In this document: piece by piece, positions 9,146-17,764 of the stretch
Layout: every line of letters starts with the position of its first letter
Numbering within the stretch: position 1 is the stretch's first letter
Origin: Burkholderia mayonis
GTDB taxonomy: Bacteria > Pseudomonadota > Gammaproteobacteria > Burkholderiales > Burkholderiaceae
Length of the DNA stretch: 64,000 nt
Direction of reading: 5' to 3'
Assembly (NCBI RefSeq): GCF_001523745.2
Contig: NZ_CP013386.1
Coordinates: 3,100,001-3,164,000 of the forward strand
Notes under the pieces: generated by a model
Told to the model about the DNA's origin: nothing
Database searches by the model: none
The model's input: the letters and a program-made list of their open reading frames with translations, nothing else
Program-made: the position numbers and the translations under genes

Positions 9146-9592
9146 TCAGGCGCTCACGTTGCCCTGCCGGGCGTCATAAGCCGTCCGCGCATCGAGCACG
9201 GCATCGAAGTGCGTTTCCGCCCACACGATGATCGGCGAGATCGAACGCGCGAGCGTATGGCCGAGCGGCGTGAGCGCATATTCGACCGACACCGGCACTG
9301 TCGCGTAGACGGTGCGCGCAACGAGCCCGTCCCGCTCGAGCCGCTTGAGCGTTTGCGACAACACTTTCTGCGACAGGCCCTCGACATGCCGCAGCAGCGT
9401 ATTGAAACGCAGCGGCTGATGTGACAGCAGCGCCAGGATCAGGACGGTCCATTTGTCCGCGATGCGATCGAGCACGAGCCGCGTCGGACATTCCGACGCA
9501 TACACGTTGCCTTTGCGTGGCGCGTCGAGAAGCGAAGGTTTCCTCTCGGTAATCTGCTCACCTTTTGGTGCGTTCTTCCCCATCGTTGCCAT
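9146..9592 (-). CDS. HxlR-family transcriptional regulator
   Basis: A 148-residue HxlR regulator. Family landmarks in order: ASECPTRLVLDRIADKWTVL with the conserved Cys, LLRHVEGLSQKVLSQTLKRL as the recognition region, then ARTVYATVPVSVEYALTPLGHTL as wing. A polar 25-residue N-terminal extension precedes the core. Starts at 9592 or three codons later (9583) are both possible; neither has a strong ribosome site. It is divergent from the exported MBL-fold protein at 9877, with a short perfect palindrome between them at 9621-9631. The pairing repeats the HxlR/divergent-enzyme layout seen at 0.7-2.4 kb. Confidence 0.9.
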   Translation of the reverse strand: MATMGKNAPKGEQITERKPSLLDAPRKGNVYASECPTRLVLDRIADKWTVLILALLSHQPLRFNTLLRHVEGLSQKVLSQTLKRLERDGLVARTVYATVPVSVEYALTPLGHTLARSISPIIVWAETHFDAVLDARTAYDARQGNVSA

Positions 9593-9617
9593 CCAGTCTA
9601 TAGTTTCTTCTGGTAAC

Positions 9618-9634
9618 TACCTGTATTACAGATA
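9618..9634. promoter_or_regulatory. Candidate HxlR operator, palindrome CTGTATTACAG
   Basis: A perfect 5+1+5 palindrome CTGTATTACAG at 9621-9631, flanked by TAC and ATA so that the outer TA pairs also match. It lies 29 bp upstream of the HxlR start, facing the divergent MBL-fold gene. Position and TAC...GTA-like ends fit HxlR-family operators. Confidence 0.45.
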
Positions 9635-9876
9635 CTAGCACCGTTTGCACGGCGGTCCATTTCCATGTCGCCATGCGCGTCGACTCGCGACATCCATGCT
9701 TCGAGGAAACCGGCAACATCGCCGGCCGCGCGTCGATCCATCGATTCGTTTTGCTAACTTTCCAAGCGAGGTGACTCATCCAGATACCGATCCGACGATA
9801 CCGTCCTGCCTCGGCGACGCCGCATCGCTTGCTCTGGCGTCGCATTCACAACACCAAGACTCTCAGGGAATCCTTC

Positions 9877-11109
9877 ATGTCCTTACGCTCTCTCGTGGCG
9901 CTCGCTGCCGCAGCCGCCTCGATGTTCGGTGCGAGCCTCGCTCATGCCGCAGGCGCCGGCGCGCCGCTTCAGATCGATGTCTACAACCCCGGCGAAAAGA
10001 GCCTTTTTCCGGTCTCGTCCGAGATCGTCACCGGCAAGACCGGCACGATCCTCATCGACGCACAGTTCCAGCGCAACGACGCCGAGGCGCTCGTCAACAA
10101 GATCAAGGCGACCGGCAAGCCGCTCAAGCTCGTCTACGTGAGCCACAGCGATCCGGACTATTACTTCGGACTCGACACGATCAAGGCTGCCTTCCCGGAC
10201 GCGAAGATCGTCGCGACGCCGCAAACGGTCGCCGCGATCCAGGCGAACAAGGACGACAAGCTCGCGTACTGGGGGCCGATCCTGAAGGACAATGCGCCGC
10301 GTTCGCTCGTCGTGCCGCAGCCGCTCAAAGGCGACAAGCTGACGCTCGACGGCCACGAGCTGCGCATCGTCGGCCTCGACGGTCCATCGCCCGATCGCAC
10401 GTTCGTGTCGATCCCGTCCGCGCACGCGATCGTCGGCGGCATTCCGGTCGCAGCGAACATCCATGTGTGGATCGCCGATACGCAGACGCCGGAATCGCGC
10501 CGCAACTGGATCAAGACACTCGACCGGATCGCAGCGCTTCATCCGAAGCTCATCGTGCCCGGCCACTACCTCGCGAATCCGGACGGCAGCGAGCCATACA
10601 CGCCCGCATCGGTGAAGTTCACGCGCGACTACCTGGTCGCGTTCGAAACGGAAGCTGCGAAAGCGAGAAATTCCGCAGAACTGATCGCCGCGATGAAGGC
10701 GCGTTATCCGAACCTCGCCGACGCGTCGTCGCTCGAGATGAGTGCGAAGGTCATCAAGGGCGAGATGCAGTGGCCCGTCGTCGGCACGGCGTCCGCATTT
10801 CCGGCCGCGGGCAAGAAGGCGCTCGTGCAGTTTGGCGACATCGGCTTTCGCCTCGACTTCAAGGACGACCACACGATGACGTTCACCGGCACGTCCGGCC
10901 AGTACCAAGGCTCGACCGATACCGTCGAATACAAGGCGACGCAGATCCGGCCGCAGGTGTTCATGGTCTATTGGCACGAGCCGAAGAGCGGCGACAACGT
11001 CGTGCACGTCGAGGATTTCGAGAACGGCGTCGTCCATACGAACATCGCGCATCGCAACGGCGAGTTCCAGCACCTGAAGGGAACGATCCGCATCGAAGAC
11101 GTGAAGTAA
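9877..11109 (+). CDS. Exported MBL-fold protein fused to a MoaF-like domain
   Basis: A 410-residue protein with a Sec signal peptide (MSLRSLVALAAAAASMFGASLAHA). Residues about 25-265 are a metallo-beta-lactamase fold: NPGEKSLFPVSSEIVTGK start, ILIDAQF strand, and the metal loop reading SHSDPDYYFGLD where canonical enzymes have HxHxDHxxG, so two His ligands are replaced by Asp and Tyr. LIVPGHYL supplies a later His. Residues about 315-410 (VQFGDIGFRLDFKDDHTM to GTIRIEDVK) resemble the MoaF lipocalin-like domain. The ATG at 9877 gives the complete signal peptide. Divergence from an HxlR regulator suggests stress-induced periplasmic detoxification. The substrate is unknown. Confidence 0.75.
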   Translation: MSLRSLVALAAAAASMFGASLAHAAGAGAPLQIDVYNPGEKSLFPVSSEIVTGKTGTILIDAQFQRNDAEALVNKIKATGKPLKLVYVSHSDPDYYFGLDTIKAAFPDAKIVATPQTVAAIQANKDDKLAYWGPILKDNAPRSLVVPQPLKGDKLTLDGHELRIVGLDGPSPDRTFVSIPSAHAIVGGIPVAANIHVWIADTQTPESRRNWIKTLDRIAALHPKLIVPGHYLANPDGSEPYTPASVKFTRDYLVAFETEAAKARNSAELIAAMKARYPNLADASSLEMSAKVIKGEMQWPVVGTASAFPAAGKKALVQFGDIGFRLDFKDDHTMTFTGTSGQYQGSTDTVEYKATQIRPQVFMVYWHEPKSGDNVVHVEDFENGVVHTNIAHRNGEFQHLKGTIRIEDVK

Positions 11110-11124
11110 CGCAGTGCGGCAAAT

Positions 11125-11160
11125 GCGCCGCTCCGGTTCGCCGCCGCGCCGGAGCGGCGC
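11125..11160 (+). terminator. Stem-loop behind the MBL-fold gene
   Basis: A 12-bp perfect stem (GCGCCGCTCCGG with its complement) around a 12-nt loop begins 16 bp after the stop codon. It is followed only by a weak TTCGTCGT tract, so it may act as a terminator or as an mRNA 3' stabiliser. Confidence 0.5.
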
Positions 11161-11264
11161 TTCGTCGTGCCGGCGGATCGCATTGGACGGGCAAGGCGCG
11201 CACCCAAGCCGTCGAGCGCGCCGCCATCGCGTACACACCGTGCATCGCTCGGATGCAAATCTAG

Positions 11265-11294
11265 TATTCTGGATTTTATTCCAATATACTGGAT
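11265..11294 (+). promoter_or_regulatory. Direct repeats TATTCTGGAT / TATACTGGAT
   Basis: Two copies of TATWCTGGAT start exactly 20 bp apart (11265 and 11285), two helical turns, immediately in front of the XRE-cupin start codon at 11298. The second copy contains TATACT, a good -10 hexamer only 7 bp before the ATG, so transcription may begin at or next to the start codon. The layout suggests autoregulation by the XRE protein binding one face of the helix. Confidence 0.5.
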
Positions 11295-11297
11295 CGC

Positions 11298-11885
11298 ATG
11301 GACGTCAATCAACTGATCGCGCGCCGCGTGCGCGCACTCCGCGATCTGCGCGGCTATTCGCTCGACGCGCTCGCCGAGCGCAGCAAGGTCAGCCGCTCGA
11401 ACATCTCGCTCATCGAACGCGCGCAGAGCAGCCCGACGGCCGTCGTGCTCGAGCGGCTCGCCAACGCGCTCGGCGTGTCGCTCGCGTCGCTGTTCGAGGA
11501 CGATCGCGCTGCGCAGGCGGCGTCGCCGCTGTCCCGCGCCACCGAACAGCCGGTCTGGAAGGATCCGGCGTCGGGCTACGTGCGCCGCAGCCTGTCGCCC
11601 GCGGCGCCGTCGCCGCTGCAACTCGTCGAGGTGAAGTTCCCGCCCGGCGGGCGCGTCGCGTACGACACCGGCGAGCGCCACGCGGACTTTCATCAGCAAG
11701 TCTGGATGCTCGAAGGAGAAATGGACATCACGAACGGCGACGACACGTGGCGCATCACCGCCGGCGACTGTCTCGCGATGCGTCTCGATCGTCCGACCGT
11801 CTTCTTCAATCCGGGCCGCAGGGCCGCGCGCTACGTCGTCGCGCTCGCCGCGGCGCCCGCGATTCGCACGGGGAGAATCGAATGA
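11298..11885 (+). CDS. XRE-family regulator with cupin sensor domain
   Basis: A 195-residue regulator: an N-terminal lambda-repressor-type helix-turn-helix (residues about 5-62; SLDALAERSKVSRSNISLIE) and a C-terminal cupin barrel (residues about 100-185) with GERHADFHQQVWMLEGEM and ITAGDCLAMRLDRPTVFFN. The family often senses amino acids, polyamines or small acids through the cupin. There is no strong ribosome site, only GGA 4 nt before the ATG, and a -10-like hexamer so close that the mRNA could be leaderless. Its stop overlaps the start of the GNAT gene (ATGA), so the two are translationally coupled and probably act in one response. Confidence 0.9.
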   Translation: MDVNQLIARRVRALRDLRGYSLDALAERSKVSRSNISLIERAQSSPTAVVLERLANALGVSLASLFEDDRAAQAASPLSRATEQPVWKDPASGYVRRSLSPAAPSPLQLVEVKFPPGGRVAYDTGERHADFHQQVWMLEGEMDITNGDDTWRITAGDCLAMRLDRPTVFFNPGRRAARYVVALAAAPAIRTGRIE

Positions 11886-12409
11886 ACGACTCGATCGACG
11901 TGCGGTGCGTCGGGCCGAATGAAGCGATCGCATGCGTCGACGCGCTGTCCGACGTGCTGATCGATTGCGTCGAAGGCGGCGCGTCGGTGAGCTTCATGGC
12001 GCCGCTCGCGCGAGACAAGGCGCGCGCGTTCTGGCGCGACGTCGCCGACGGCGTTGCGTGCGGCGATCGCACGCTGCTCGTCGCCGAAGACGCCGACGGC
12101 CGCATCGTCGGCACCGTGCAGATGATCACGCGCTTGCCGGAAAACCAGCCACATCGCGCGGACGTCGCGAAGATGCTCGTGCATCGCGATGCGCGGCGAC
12201 GCGGTGTCGCGCAGCGCTTGCTCGCCGCGCTCGACGATGTCGCACGCGCAGCCGGCAAGACCGTCCTCGTGCTCGACACCGTGACGGGCAGCGACGCGGA
12301 ACGGCTTTACCGGCGCGCGGGATGGCAGCGCGTCGGCGTCGTCCCGCAGTACGCGCTGATGCCGGACGGCGCGCCGTGCGCGACGACGTTCTTCTACAAG
12401 CAGGTCTGA
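11882..12409 (+). CDS. GNAT-family N-acetyltransferase
   Basis: A 175-residue acetyl-CoA-dependent acetyltransferase. The acetyl-CoA loop is visible as VHRDARRRGVAQRLLAALD (R/Q-x-x-G-x-G/A variant) near residues 100-118, preceded by the strand GTVQMITRLPENQPHRADVAKM and followed by ERLYRRAGWQRVG, the usual beta-bulge region. The start shares ATGA with the stop of the XRE-cupin gene, so it is co-translated. Such pairs often detoxify a small amine or antibiotic sensed by the regulator. The acceptor is unknown. Confidence 0.85.
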   Translation: MNDSIDVRCVGPNEAIACVDALSDVLIDCVEGGASVSFMAPLARDKARAFWRDVADGVACGDRTLLVAEDADGRIVGTVQMITRLPENQPHRADVAKMLVHRDARRRGVAQRLLAALDDVARAAGKTVLVLDTVTGSDAERLYRRAGWQRVGVVPQYALMPDGAPCATTFFYKQV

Positions 12410-12691
12410 GCCTCGGCGCGCGCCGTCTCTTCGGCGCACGGGCCGCGCATACCGCGCCGGCCCCCGCATGCCGGCGCTCGGCCGCTATCTTTCGCTTGCC
12501 CAGCGGCTCCGCCGTGCCTTAAGCTCGCCGTTTCGGCCGTTTCGTCTGCAGATTGAGCCACATGCTGCGCATGCCGCATGCCGAAATGCGCGCGACGTCG
12601 GCGCAACGCCATCGAAACGCGCGCCGCCCGATTCGCCCTTGGACGCATCGCCGACGAGCCGATCTGGCGTTCCCACGACGAGCGACATTCC

Positions 12692-13306
12692 ATGACGGTC
12701 AGCCCCACTCTCGCCTTCATCGTCACCTGCCTCGGCTTCGGCTTCATCCCGGGCCCGGCGCTGTTGCAAACGGTCTCGCTGACGCTGCAGCACGGCCGAC
12801 GCGCGGGCGTGCTGTCGGCGCTCGGCATCCATCTCGGCGCGTTCTTCCAGATCTGCGCCGTGGCGATCGGCGCGGTCGTCGTGCTCGGTACGTCGCCGTG
12901 GCTCTATCACGCGCTGCGCGTCGCGGGCGGCGCGTACCTGATCTGGCTCGGCATCCAGCGCATCCGCACGCGGCCCGGCGAAGACCACGCACCGTCCGCC
13001 GTGCCGAAGAACGTGATCTCGTCGAGCGCGCTCATCGAGGCGTCGAACCCGAAGTCGGCGCTGTTCTATCTGTCGTTCCTGCTGCAGTTCGTCGATCCGT
13101 CCGCATCGCTCGACGTCGGCTGGCAGCTCTTCCTGCTCGGCGCATGCGCAAACCTGCTGTTCTCGCTCGCCGACCTGACCTGCATCGCGCTCGCGCATCC
13201 GCTACGCAAGAACGCGGCGCCGGGTGGCGCGGCGATGACCGTCGGGCGCTATCTCGCAGGCGCGCTCTTCGTCGCGCTCGGCGTCGTCGCGATCGTCGAG
13301 CGTTGA
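12692..13306 (+). CDS. LysE/RhtB-family amino-acid exporter
   Basis: A 204-residue inner-membrane protein with about six transmembrane segments and the LysE-family opening FGFIPGPALLQTVSLTLQHGRRAGVLSALG. The middle block SSSALIEASNPKSALFYLSFL is also typical: the NPK motif follows the third segment in this family. RhtB/LysE members export amino acids or their analogues. The ATG at 12692 is taken because the family motif starts a few residues later; an upstream in-frame ATG (12578) would add 38 Arg-rich residues. Monocistronic by spacing (282 bp upstream, 366 bp downstream). Confidence 0.9.
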   Translation: MTVSPTLAFIVTCLGFGFIPGPALLQTVSLTLQHGRRAGVLSALGIHLGAFFQICAVAIGAVVVLGTSPWLYHALRVAGGAYLIWLGIQRIRTRPGEDHAPSAVPKNVISSSALIEASNPKSALFYLSFLLQFVDPSASLDVGWQLFLLGACANLLFSLADLTCIALAHPLRKNAAPGGAAMTVGRYLAGALFVALGVVAIVER

Positions 13307-13672
13307 CGCGGGGTCGAGCGAGCGATCGACGCGTCGCGTCTCTTCGCGCATCGTCGCGGACATCGGGACGCCGCGCCTTGGGTTCTCCACGCATGCGCCC
13401 GCCTCGGCGATTTCTTCATGACGTCGGGCAGCCGCGCCTTCCGCCTGCATGACCGGCGACGAGCGTGCGGCACCCGACAGTGTCGCCACCGCGCGACGTA
13501 CAAAAATAGACAGCAACAAGTAATACATATGCAATTATTCGCTGCGACGATCGCATCCCGGCCGGCATCCGCCGCGCGGCGCGCGTCACCTGCTCGGGCG
13601 CGCGGGCGCGAACCGCCCGCCGCCGACACATCCCTTTCCCTTGGCTTGGTTTCGTTTCACAGGATCGACGAC
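13307..13672. other. Intergenic stretch before the glycerophosphodiesterase
   Basis: About 365 bp with no convincing gene. A short AT-richer patch at about 13500-13545 may hold the promoter of the phosphodiesterase lipoprotein. No terminator with a T-tract was found after the LysE gene. Confidence 0.4.
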
Positions 13673-14809
13673 ATGTCCTTCAAGCGCTCGTTCGCTTTCC
13701 CCCTCGTCGCATTCGCGAGCGCCGCGGCGCTCGCGCTTGCCGCCTGCGGCGACGACGACCCCGACTACACGCCGCCGATCTCGGCGAAGGTGCAGGTGGT
13801 CGGCCATCGCGGCGCGAGCGCGCTGCGTCCCGAACACACGCTCGCGTCGTACCGGAAGGCGATCGAGGACGGCGCGGACGTGATCGAGCCCGACCTCGTG
13901 TCGACGCGCGACGGCGTGCTCGTCGCGCGCCACGAGAACGAGATCTCGGGCACGACGAACGTGTCGGCGCTGCCGCAGTTCGCAAGCCGCAAGACGACGA
14001 AGACGATCGACGGCGCTCAGCTCACCGGCTGGTTCACCGAGGACTTTACGCTCGTCGAGCTGAAGACGCTGCGCGCGCGCGAGCGCATCCCGCAGTACCG
14101 TTCGGCGAACACCGCGTACGACGATCAGTTCGAGATCCCGACGTTCGACGAGATCGTCGCGCTCGCGAAGCAGATGTCCACGCAGGTCGGCCGCACGATC
14201 CACATCTATCCGGAGACGAAGCATCCGACCTACTTCCAGTCGATCGGCCTGCCGCTCGAGGACCGCCTCGTCGACGCGCTGCGCAAGGACGCATATACCG
14301 CGCGCGACGCGACCATCTACATCCAGTCGTTCGAAGTCGCGAACCTGAAGGCGATCCGCAACCGGATCGGATCGAGCCAGCCGAATTGGAAGCTCGTCCA
14401 ACTGATGGACGAGCCGAAGCAGCGTCCGTACGACTTCGTGAAGGCGGGCGACACGCGCACGTACGGCGACCTGTCGACGCAGCGCGGCATGCGCCAGATC
14501 GCGGCATATGCGAACGCGGTCGGGCCGTACAAGACGTCGATCATTCCGGTCGGCAGCGACGGCGCGCTGCAGCAGCCGACTCAATACGTGCGCCATGCGC
14601 ACGAAGCGGGGCTGCTCGTGCATCCGTACACGTTCCGGCCAGAGAACAACTTCCTGCCGGCATCGCTGAAAGACGGCGGCGCGCCGAGCGCGCGCAACAC
14701 GGCGGGTTCGGTGCGCGAGATCCAGGCGTACCTGCGCGCGGGCATTGACGGCTTCTTCACCGACGATCCCGCAGTCGGCCGCACGGCCGTCGATACGTTC
14801 CGCCGGTAA
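13673..14809 (+). CDS. Glycerophosphodiester phosphodiesterase, lipoprotein
   Basis: A 378-residue lipoprotein (signal sequence ending ALALAACG, Cys +1) with a GDPD TIM-barrel. The family signature is clear: VVGHRGASALRPEHTLASY at about residues 42-60 and VIEPDLVSTRDGVLVARHEN at about 72-91, giving the two His and the Glu/Asp metal ligands. A second Glu lies in HIYPETKHPTYF. The C-terminal GIDGFFTDDP is the usual closing motif. GlpQ-type enzymes release glycerol-3-phosphate from deacylated phospholipids. The lipobox places it in the cell envelope. The ATG at 13673 gives the complete signal peptide; AGGAT precedes it. Confidence 0.92.
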   Translation: MSFKRSFAFPLVAFASAAALALAACGDDDPDYTPPISAKVQVVGHRGASALRPEHTLASYRKAIEDGADVIEPDLVSTRDGVLVARHENEISGTTNVSALPQFASRKTTKTIDGAQLTGWFTEDFTLVELKTLRARERIPQYRSANTAYDDQFEIPTFDEIVALAKQMSTQVGRTIHIYPETKHPTYFQSIGLPLEDRLVDALRKDAYTARDATIYIQSFEVANLKAIRNRIGSSQPNWKLVQLMDEPKQRPYDFVKAGDTRTYGDLSTQRGMRQIAAYANAVGPYKTSIIPVGSDGALQQPTQYVRHAHEAGLLVHPYTFRPENNFLPASLKDGGAPSARNTAGSVREIQAYLRAGIDGFFTDDPAVGRTAVDTFRR

Positions 14810-14816
14810 GCATCCG

Positions 14817-14850
14817 CGTGCGGGCCGCGCGAGCCGCCGCGGCCCGCACG
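14817..14850 (+). terminator. 13-bp perfect stem-loop without T-tract
   Basis: CGTGCGGGCCGCG and its perfect complement enclose an 8-nt loop, beginning 8 bp after the phosphodiesterase stop. It is very stable but is followed by TGAACGAGAA rather than T residues, so it may be a Rho-assisted terminator or a 3' barrier. Confidence 0.5.
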
Positions 14851-14939
14851 TGAACGAGAAGCCGCCTGTCAGCAACCGGCAGGAAGACGCCTCACAGCGC
14901 GCTTACAATGCTGCCTCCCACCCTTCGGAGGCATCGCCC

Positions 14940-16382
14940 ATGACTCATGGCCTGCACGGCCCGAAGCGCTGGTATGCGCTCGTCGTTCTCTGCCTGGGCG
15001 TGCTGATGATCGTGCTCGACTCGACGATCGTCAACGTCGCGCTGCCGTCGATCGGCGCGGACCTGCACTTCTCCGAAACCGCGCTCGTCTGGATCGTGAA
15101 CGCCTACATGCTGACGTTCGGCGGCTGCCTGCTGTTGGGCGGCCGGCTCGGCGACCTGTACGGCCATCGCCGGATGTTCCTCGCCGGCTTGACGCTCTTC
15201 ACGCTCGCGTCGCTCGCGTGCGGGCTCGCGCAGACGCAGGTCGTGCTGATCGCCGCGCGCGCGGTGCAGGGACTCGGCGGCGCGGTCGTGTCGGCCGTCG
15301 CGCTGTCGCTCATCATGAATCTCTTCACCGAGCCGGGCGAACGCGCGAAGGCGATGGGCGTCTACGGCTTCGTCTGCGCGGGCGGCGGCAGCCTCGGCGT
15401 GCTGCTCGGCGGCTTCCTCACGAGCACGCTCGGCTGGCACTGGATCTTCCTCGTCAATCTGCCGATCGGCGTCGCCGTCCATGCGCTGTCCGCCGCGCTG
15501 CTGCCGAAGGTGCGCGCGCAGGCGGCCGTCGCGCGGCTCGACGTCGCCGGCGCCGCCACCGTCACGGCTTCGCTGATGCTTGCCGTCTACGGCGTCGTCA
15601 ACGGCAACGAGGCCGGCTGGCTGTCGACGCAGACGATCGCGCTCCTTGGCGGCGCGGCCGCGCTCTTCGCGGCGTTCGTCGCAATCGAGGCGCGCGTCGC
15701 GCATCCATTGATGCCGCTTGCGCTCGTCGCGAAGCGCAATGTCGCGGTCGCGAACGCGATCGGCGTGCTGTGGGCGGCCGCGATGTTCGCGTGGTTCTTC
15801 CTGTCCGCGCTCTACATGCAGCGCGTGCTCGGCTACGGACCGCTCGAGGTCGGCCTCGCGTTCCTGCCCGCGAACCTCATCATGGCCGCGTTCTCGCTTG
15901 GCCTGTCCGCAAAGATCGTGATGCGCTTCGGCATCCGCGGCCCGATCGCCGCCGGGCTCCTCGTCGCCGCGCTCGGCCTCGCGCTCTTCGCGCGCGCGCC
16001 CGCCGGCGGCGGCTTCGTCGCACACGTGCTGCCCGGCATGGCGCTGTTGGGCGTCGGTGCGGGCGTCGCGTTCAATCCGATGCTGCTCGCCGCGATGAGC
16101 GACGTCGCGCCGAGCGATTCGGGGCTCGCGTCGGGCATCGTCAATACGTCGTTCATGATGGGCGGCGCGCTCGGCCTCGCGGTGCTCGCAAGCCTTGCAT
16201 CCGCACGCACCGGCACGCTCGTCGCCGCGCACGCGCCGCTGCCGATCGCGCTCAACGGCGGCTATCACGTCGCGTTCGCATGCGGCGCGGTGTTCGCCGC
16301 GGCGGCCGCGGGCTTCGGCGTCGCGCTGCGCATCCGTGCGCAGCCAAACGCCGGAGCCGAACCGCGGGGCGCTGTGCATTGA
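14940..16382 (+). CDS. MFS drug exporter, DHA2 (14-TM) family
   Basis: A 480-residue inner-membrane proton antiporter. Motif C-like and DHA2 landmarks are visible: VLMIVLDSTIVNVALPSIG at residues about 20-38, the loop GGRLGDLYGHRRMFLAG (motif A), and GGSLGVLLGGFLTSTLGWHW (motif C). About 14 hydrophobic segments fit the EmrB/QacA-type subfamily. GGAG lies about 10 nt before the ATG at 14940. The frame is open upstream into the previous gene but that part is not protein-like. There is no adjacent membrane-fusion protein or regulator, so the substrate is unknown. Confidence 0.9.
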   Translation: MTHGLHGPKRWYALVVLCLGVLMIVLDSTIVNVALPSIGADLHFSETALVWIVNAYMLTFGGCLLLGGRLGDLYGHRRMFLAGLTLFTLASLACGLAQTQVVLIAARAVQGLGGAVVSAVALSLIMNLFTEPGERAKAMGVYGFVCAGGGSLGVLLGGFLTSTLGWHWIFLVNLPIGVAVHALSAALLPKVRAQAAVARLDVAGAATVTASLMLAVYGVVNGNEAGWLSTQTIALLGGAAALFAAFVAIEARVAHPLMPLALVAKRNVAVANAIGVLWAAAMFAWFFLSALYMQRVLGYGPLEVGLAFLPANLIMAAFSLGLSAKIVMRFGIRGPIAAGLLVAALGLALFARAPAGGGFVAHVLPGMALLGVGAGVAFNPMLLAAMSDVAPSDSGLASGIVNTSFMMGGALGLAVLASLASARTGTLVAAHAPLPIALNGGYHVAFACGAVFAAAAAGFGVALRIRAQPNAGAEPRGAVH

Positions 16383-16741
16383 GCGGCGCAGACGCGCGAC
16401 CGGCACCGCCGGCGCACGTCGTTCTCGACAGCCCGCGCAGCCGCGCGTTGCGCCGCGCACGTTCGCCGGCGACCGCGAGCAACCGCGCAATACCGTCGCG
16501 TCGCTCGCGGCTCACGATCCGGCGCCGGCCGCATCACCCGGCGGCGGCGCGCGTCCGCCGCCCCTCTTCCCACCCGTTCGCGCATCGCGCGCTTGGCCGT
16601 TGCAGCCGCTCTCGGTTGCCCGACGCCCCGCTTCGAATCCTTCCCGGTCCTTTTGTGCTTTTCCGCATCGATCCGCGAGTTTTGCGACAATAGCAAACTT
16701 ACTTCGCGCCGTTACTTTCAAACGCCTAACACCCTCCGCCG
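16383..16741. other. Intergenic stretch between MFS and TauE genes
   Basis: About 358 bp, GC-rich, with no plausible protein frame. The last 60 bp before the TauE start (about 16680-16735) are less GC-rich and probably carry that gene's promoter. No clear ribosome site was seen. Confidence 0.4.
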
Positions 16742-17536
16742 ATGCCGTTGCTTCATATCGATCCGCTGTATTCCCTGTCCGGCCTCTTCGTCGGTTTTCT
16801 CGTCGGCTTGACGGGCGTAGGCGGCGGCTCGCTGATGACGCCGATCCTCGTCCTCCTGTTCAACGTCCATCCGGCGACCGCGGTCGGCACCGATCTGCTG
16901 TACGCGGCGCTCACGAAGGCGACCGGCACGTTCGTGCACGGACTCAAGGGTACGGTCGAATGGCGGATCACCGGGCGCCTGGCGGCAGGCAGCGTGCCCG
17001 CCGCCGCAGTCACGCTGTGGTTCCTGCATTCGCACGGCATGCACTCGCAGGAAACGAGCCGGATGATCCAGTTCGTGCTCGGCGCCGCGCTGCTGCTCAC
17101 GTCGCTGTCGCTGCTGTTCCGCCCGCAGCTCGCCGCGTTCGCCGCGCGGCGCACGCGCGCGCTCCCGCCGAGCCCGACGCGCACGCTCGCCGCGACCGTG
17201 CTCACGGGCGCCGTGCTCGGCGTGCTCGTGTCGCTGACATCGGTCGGCGCGGGCGCGATCGGCGTGACGGTCCTGCTGCTGCTGTACCCGACGCTCTCGA
17301 CGACCCGCATCGTCGGCTCCGACATCGCTCATGCGGTTCCGCTCACGCTCGTCGCGGGCGTCGGACACTGGATGCTCGGTTCGGTCGACTGGTCGATACT
17401 GGTGTCGCTGCTGATCGGCTCGGTGCCCGGCATCGTCGCTGGCAGCCATCTGTCGACGCGCGCGCCCGAAGGGCTGCTGCGCCGGATTCTCGCGACGACG
17501 CTCGTCGCGGTCGGCGCGAAGCTCGTGCTGTCCTGA
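16742..17536 (+). CDS. TauE/SafE-family permease
   Basis: A 264-residue inner-membrane protein with about eight transmembrane helices and the TauE/SafE repeats GLFVGFLVGLTGVGGGSLMT (near residues 14-33) and GAVLGVLVSLTSVGAGAIGV (near 157-176), which mark the two symmetric halves. The LLYAALTKATGTFVHGLKG block after the first repeat is family-typical. Members export sulfite, sulfoacetate or related organosulfur anions. No sulfur gene lies next to it here, so the substrate is not predicted. It converges on the carboxypeptidase at 17765 across a strong terminator. Confidence 0.88.
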   Translation: MPLLHIDPLYSLSGLFVGFLVGLTGVGGGSLMTPILVLLFNVHPATAVGTDLLYAALTKATGTFVHGLKGTVEWRITGRLAAGSVPAAAVTLWFLHSHGMHSQETSRMIQFVLGAALLLTSLSLLFRPQLAAFAARRTRALPPSPTRTLAATVLTGAVLGVLVSLTSVGAGAIGVTVLLLLYPTLSTTRIVGSDIAHAVPLTLVAGVGHWMLGSVDWSILVSLLIGSVPGIVAGSHLSTRAPEGLLRRILATTLVAVGAKLVLS

Positions 17537-17633
17537 TCGCATCGCGCGCGTCGAACGCGCGTTTCGCGCGCCGCATTCTCCCTCGTCCCCGCCACGCTCC
17601 GACGCGGCCCTCCACCCGCCGGGCGACCGCCCT

Positions 17634-17671
17634 AAAAAAACGCCTCGCGAGCGCATTGCTCCCGCGAGGCG
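17634..17671 (-). terminator. Rho-independent terminator of the carboxypeptidase gene
   Basis: A 9-bp perfect stem (CGCCTCGCG with CGCGAGGCG, 17641-17671) followed on the minus strand by seven T residues (A-run at 17634-17640). It lies about 95 bp downstream of the carboxypeptidase stop on that strand and is the clearest intrinsic terminator in this half of the window. Confidence 0.9.
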
Positions 17672-17764
17672 AAGATCGCCGCGAAGCCACCGTTCACGAC
17701 ACCCGGGCCCGCCGCCGCCGAGCGACGATGGCGGGCGGCCCGGCCGGGAACGGCTAGCCCCGCA

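Noticed and set aside
13307..13672. A longer start for the glycerophosphodiesterase at 13418
   Set aside because: It would add 85 Arg-rich residues before a complete lipoprotein signal sequence. The ATG at 13673 fits.
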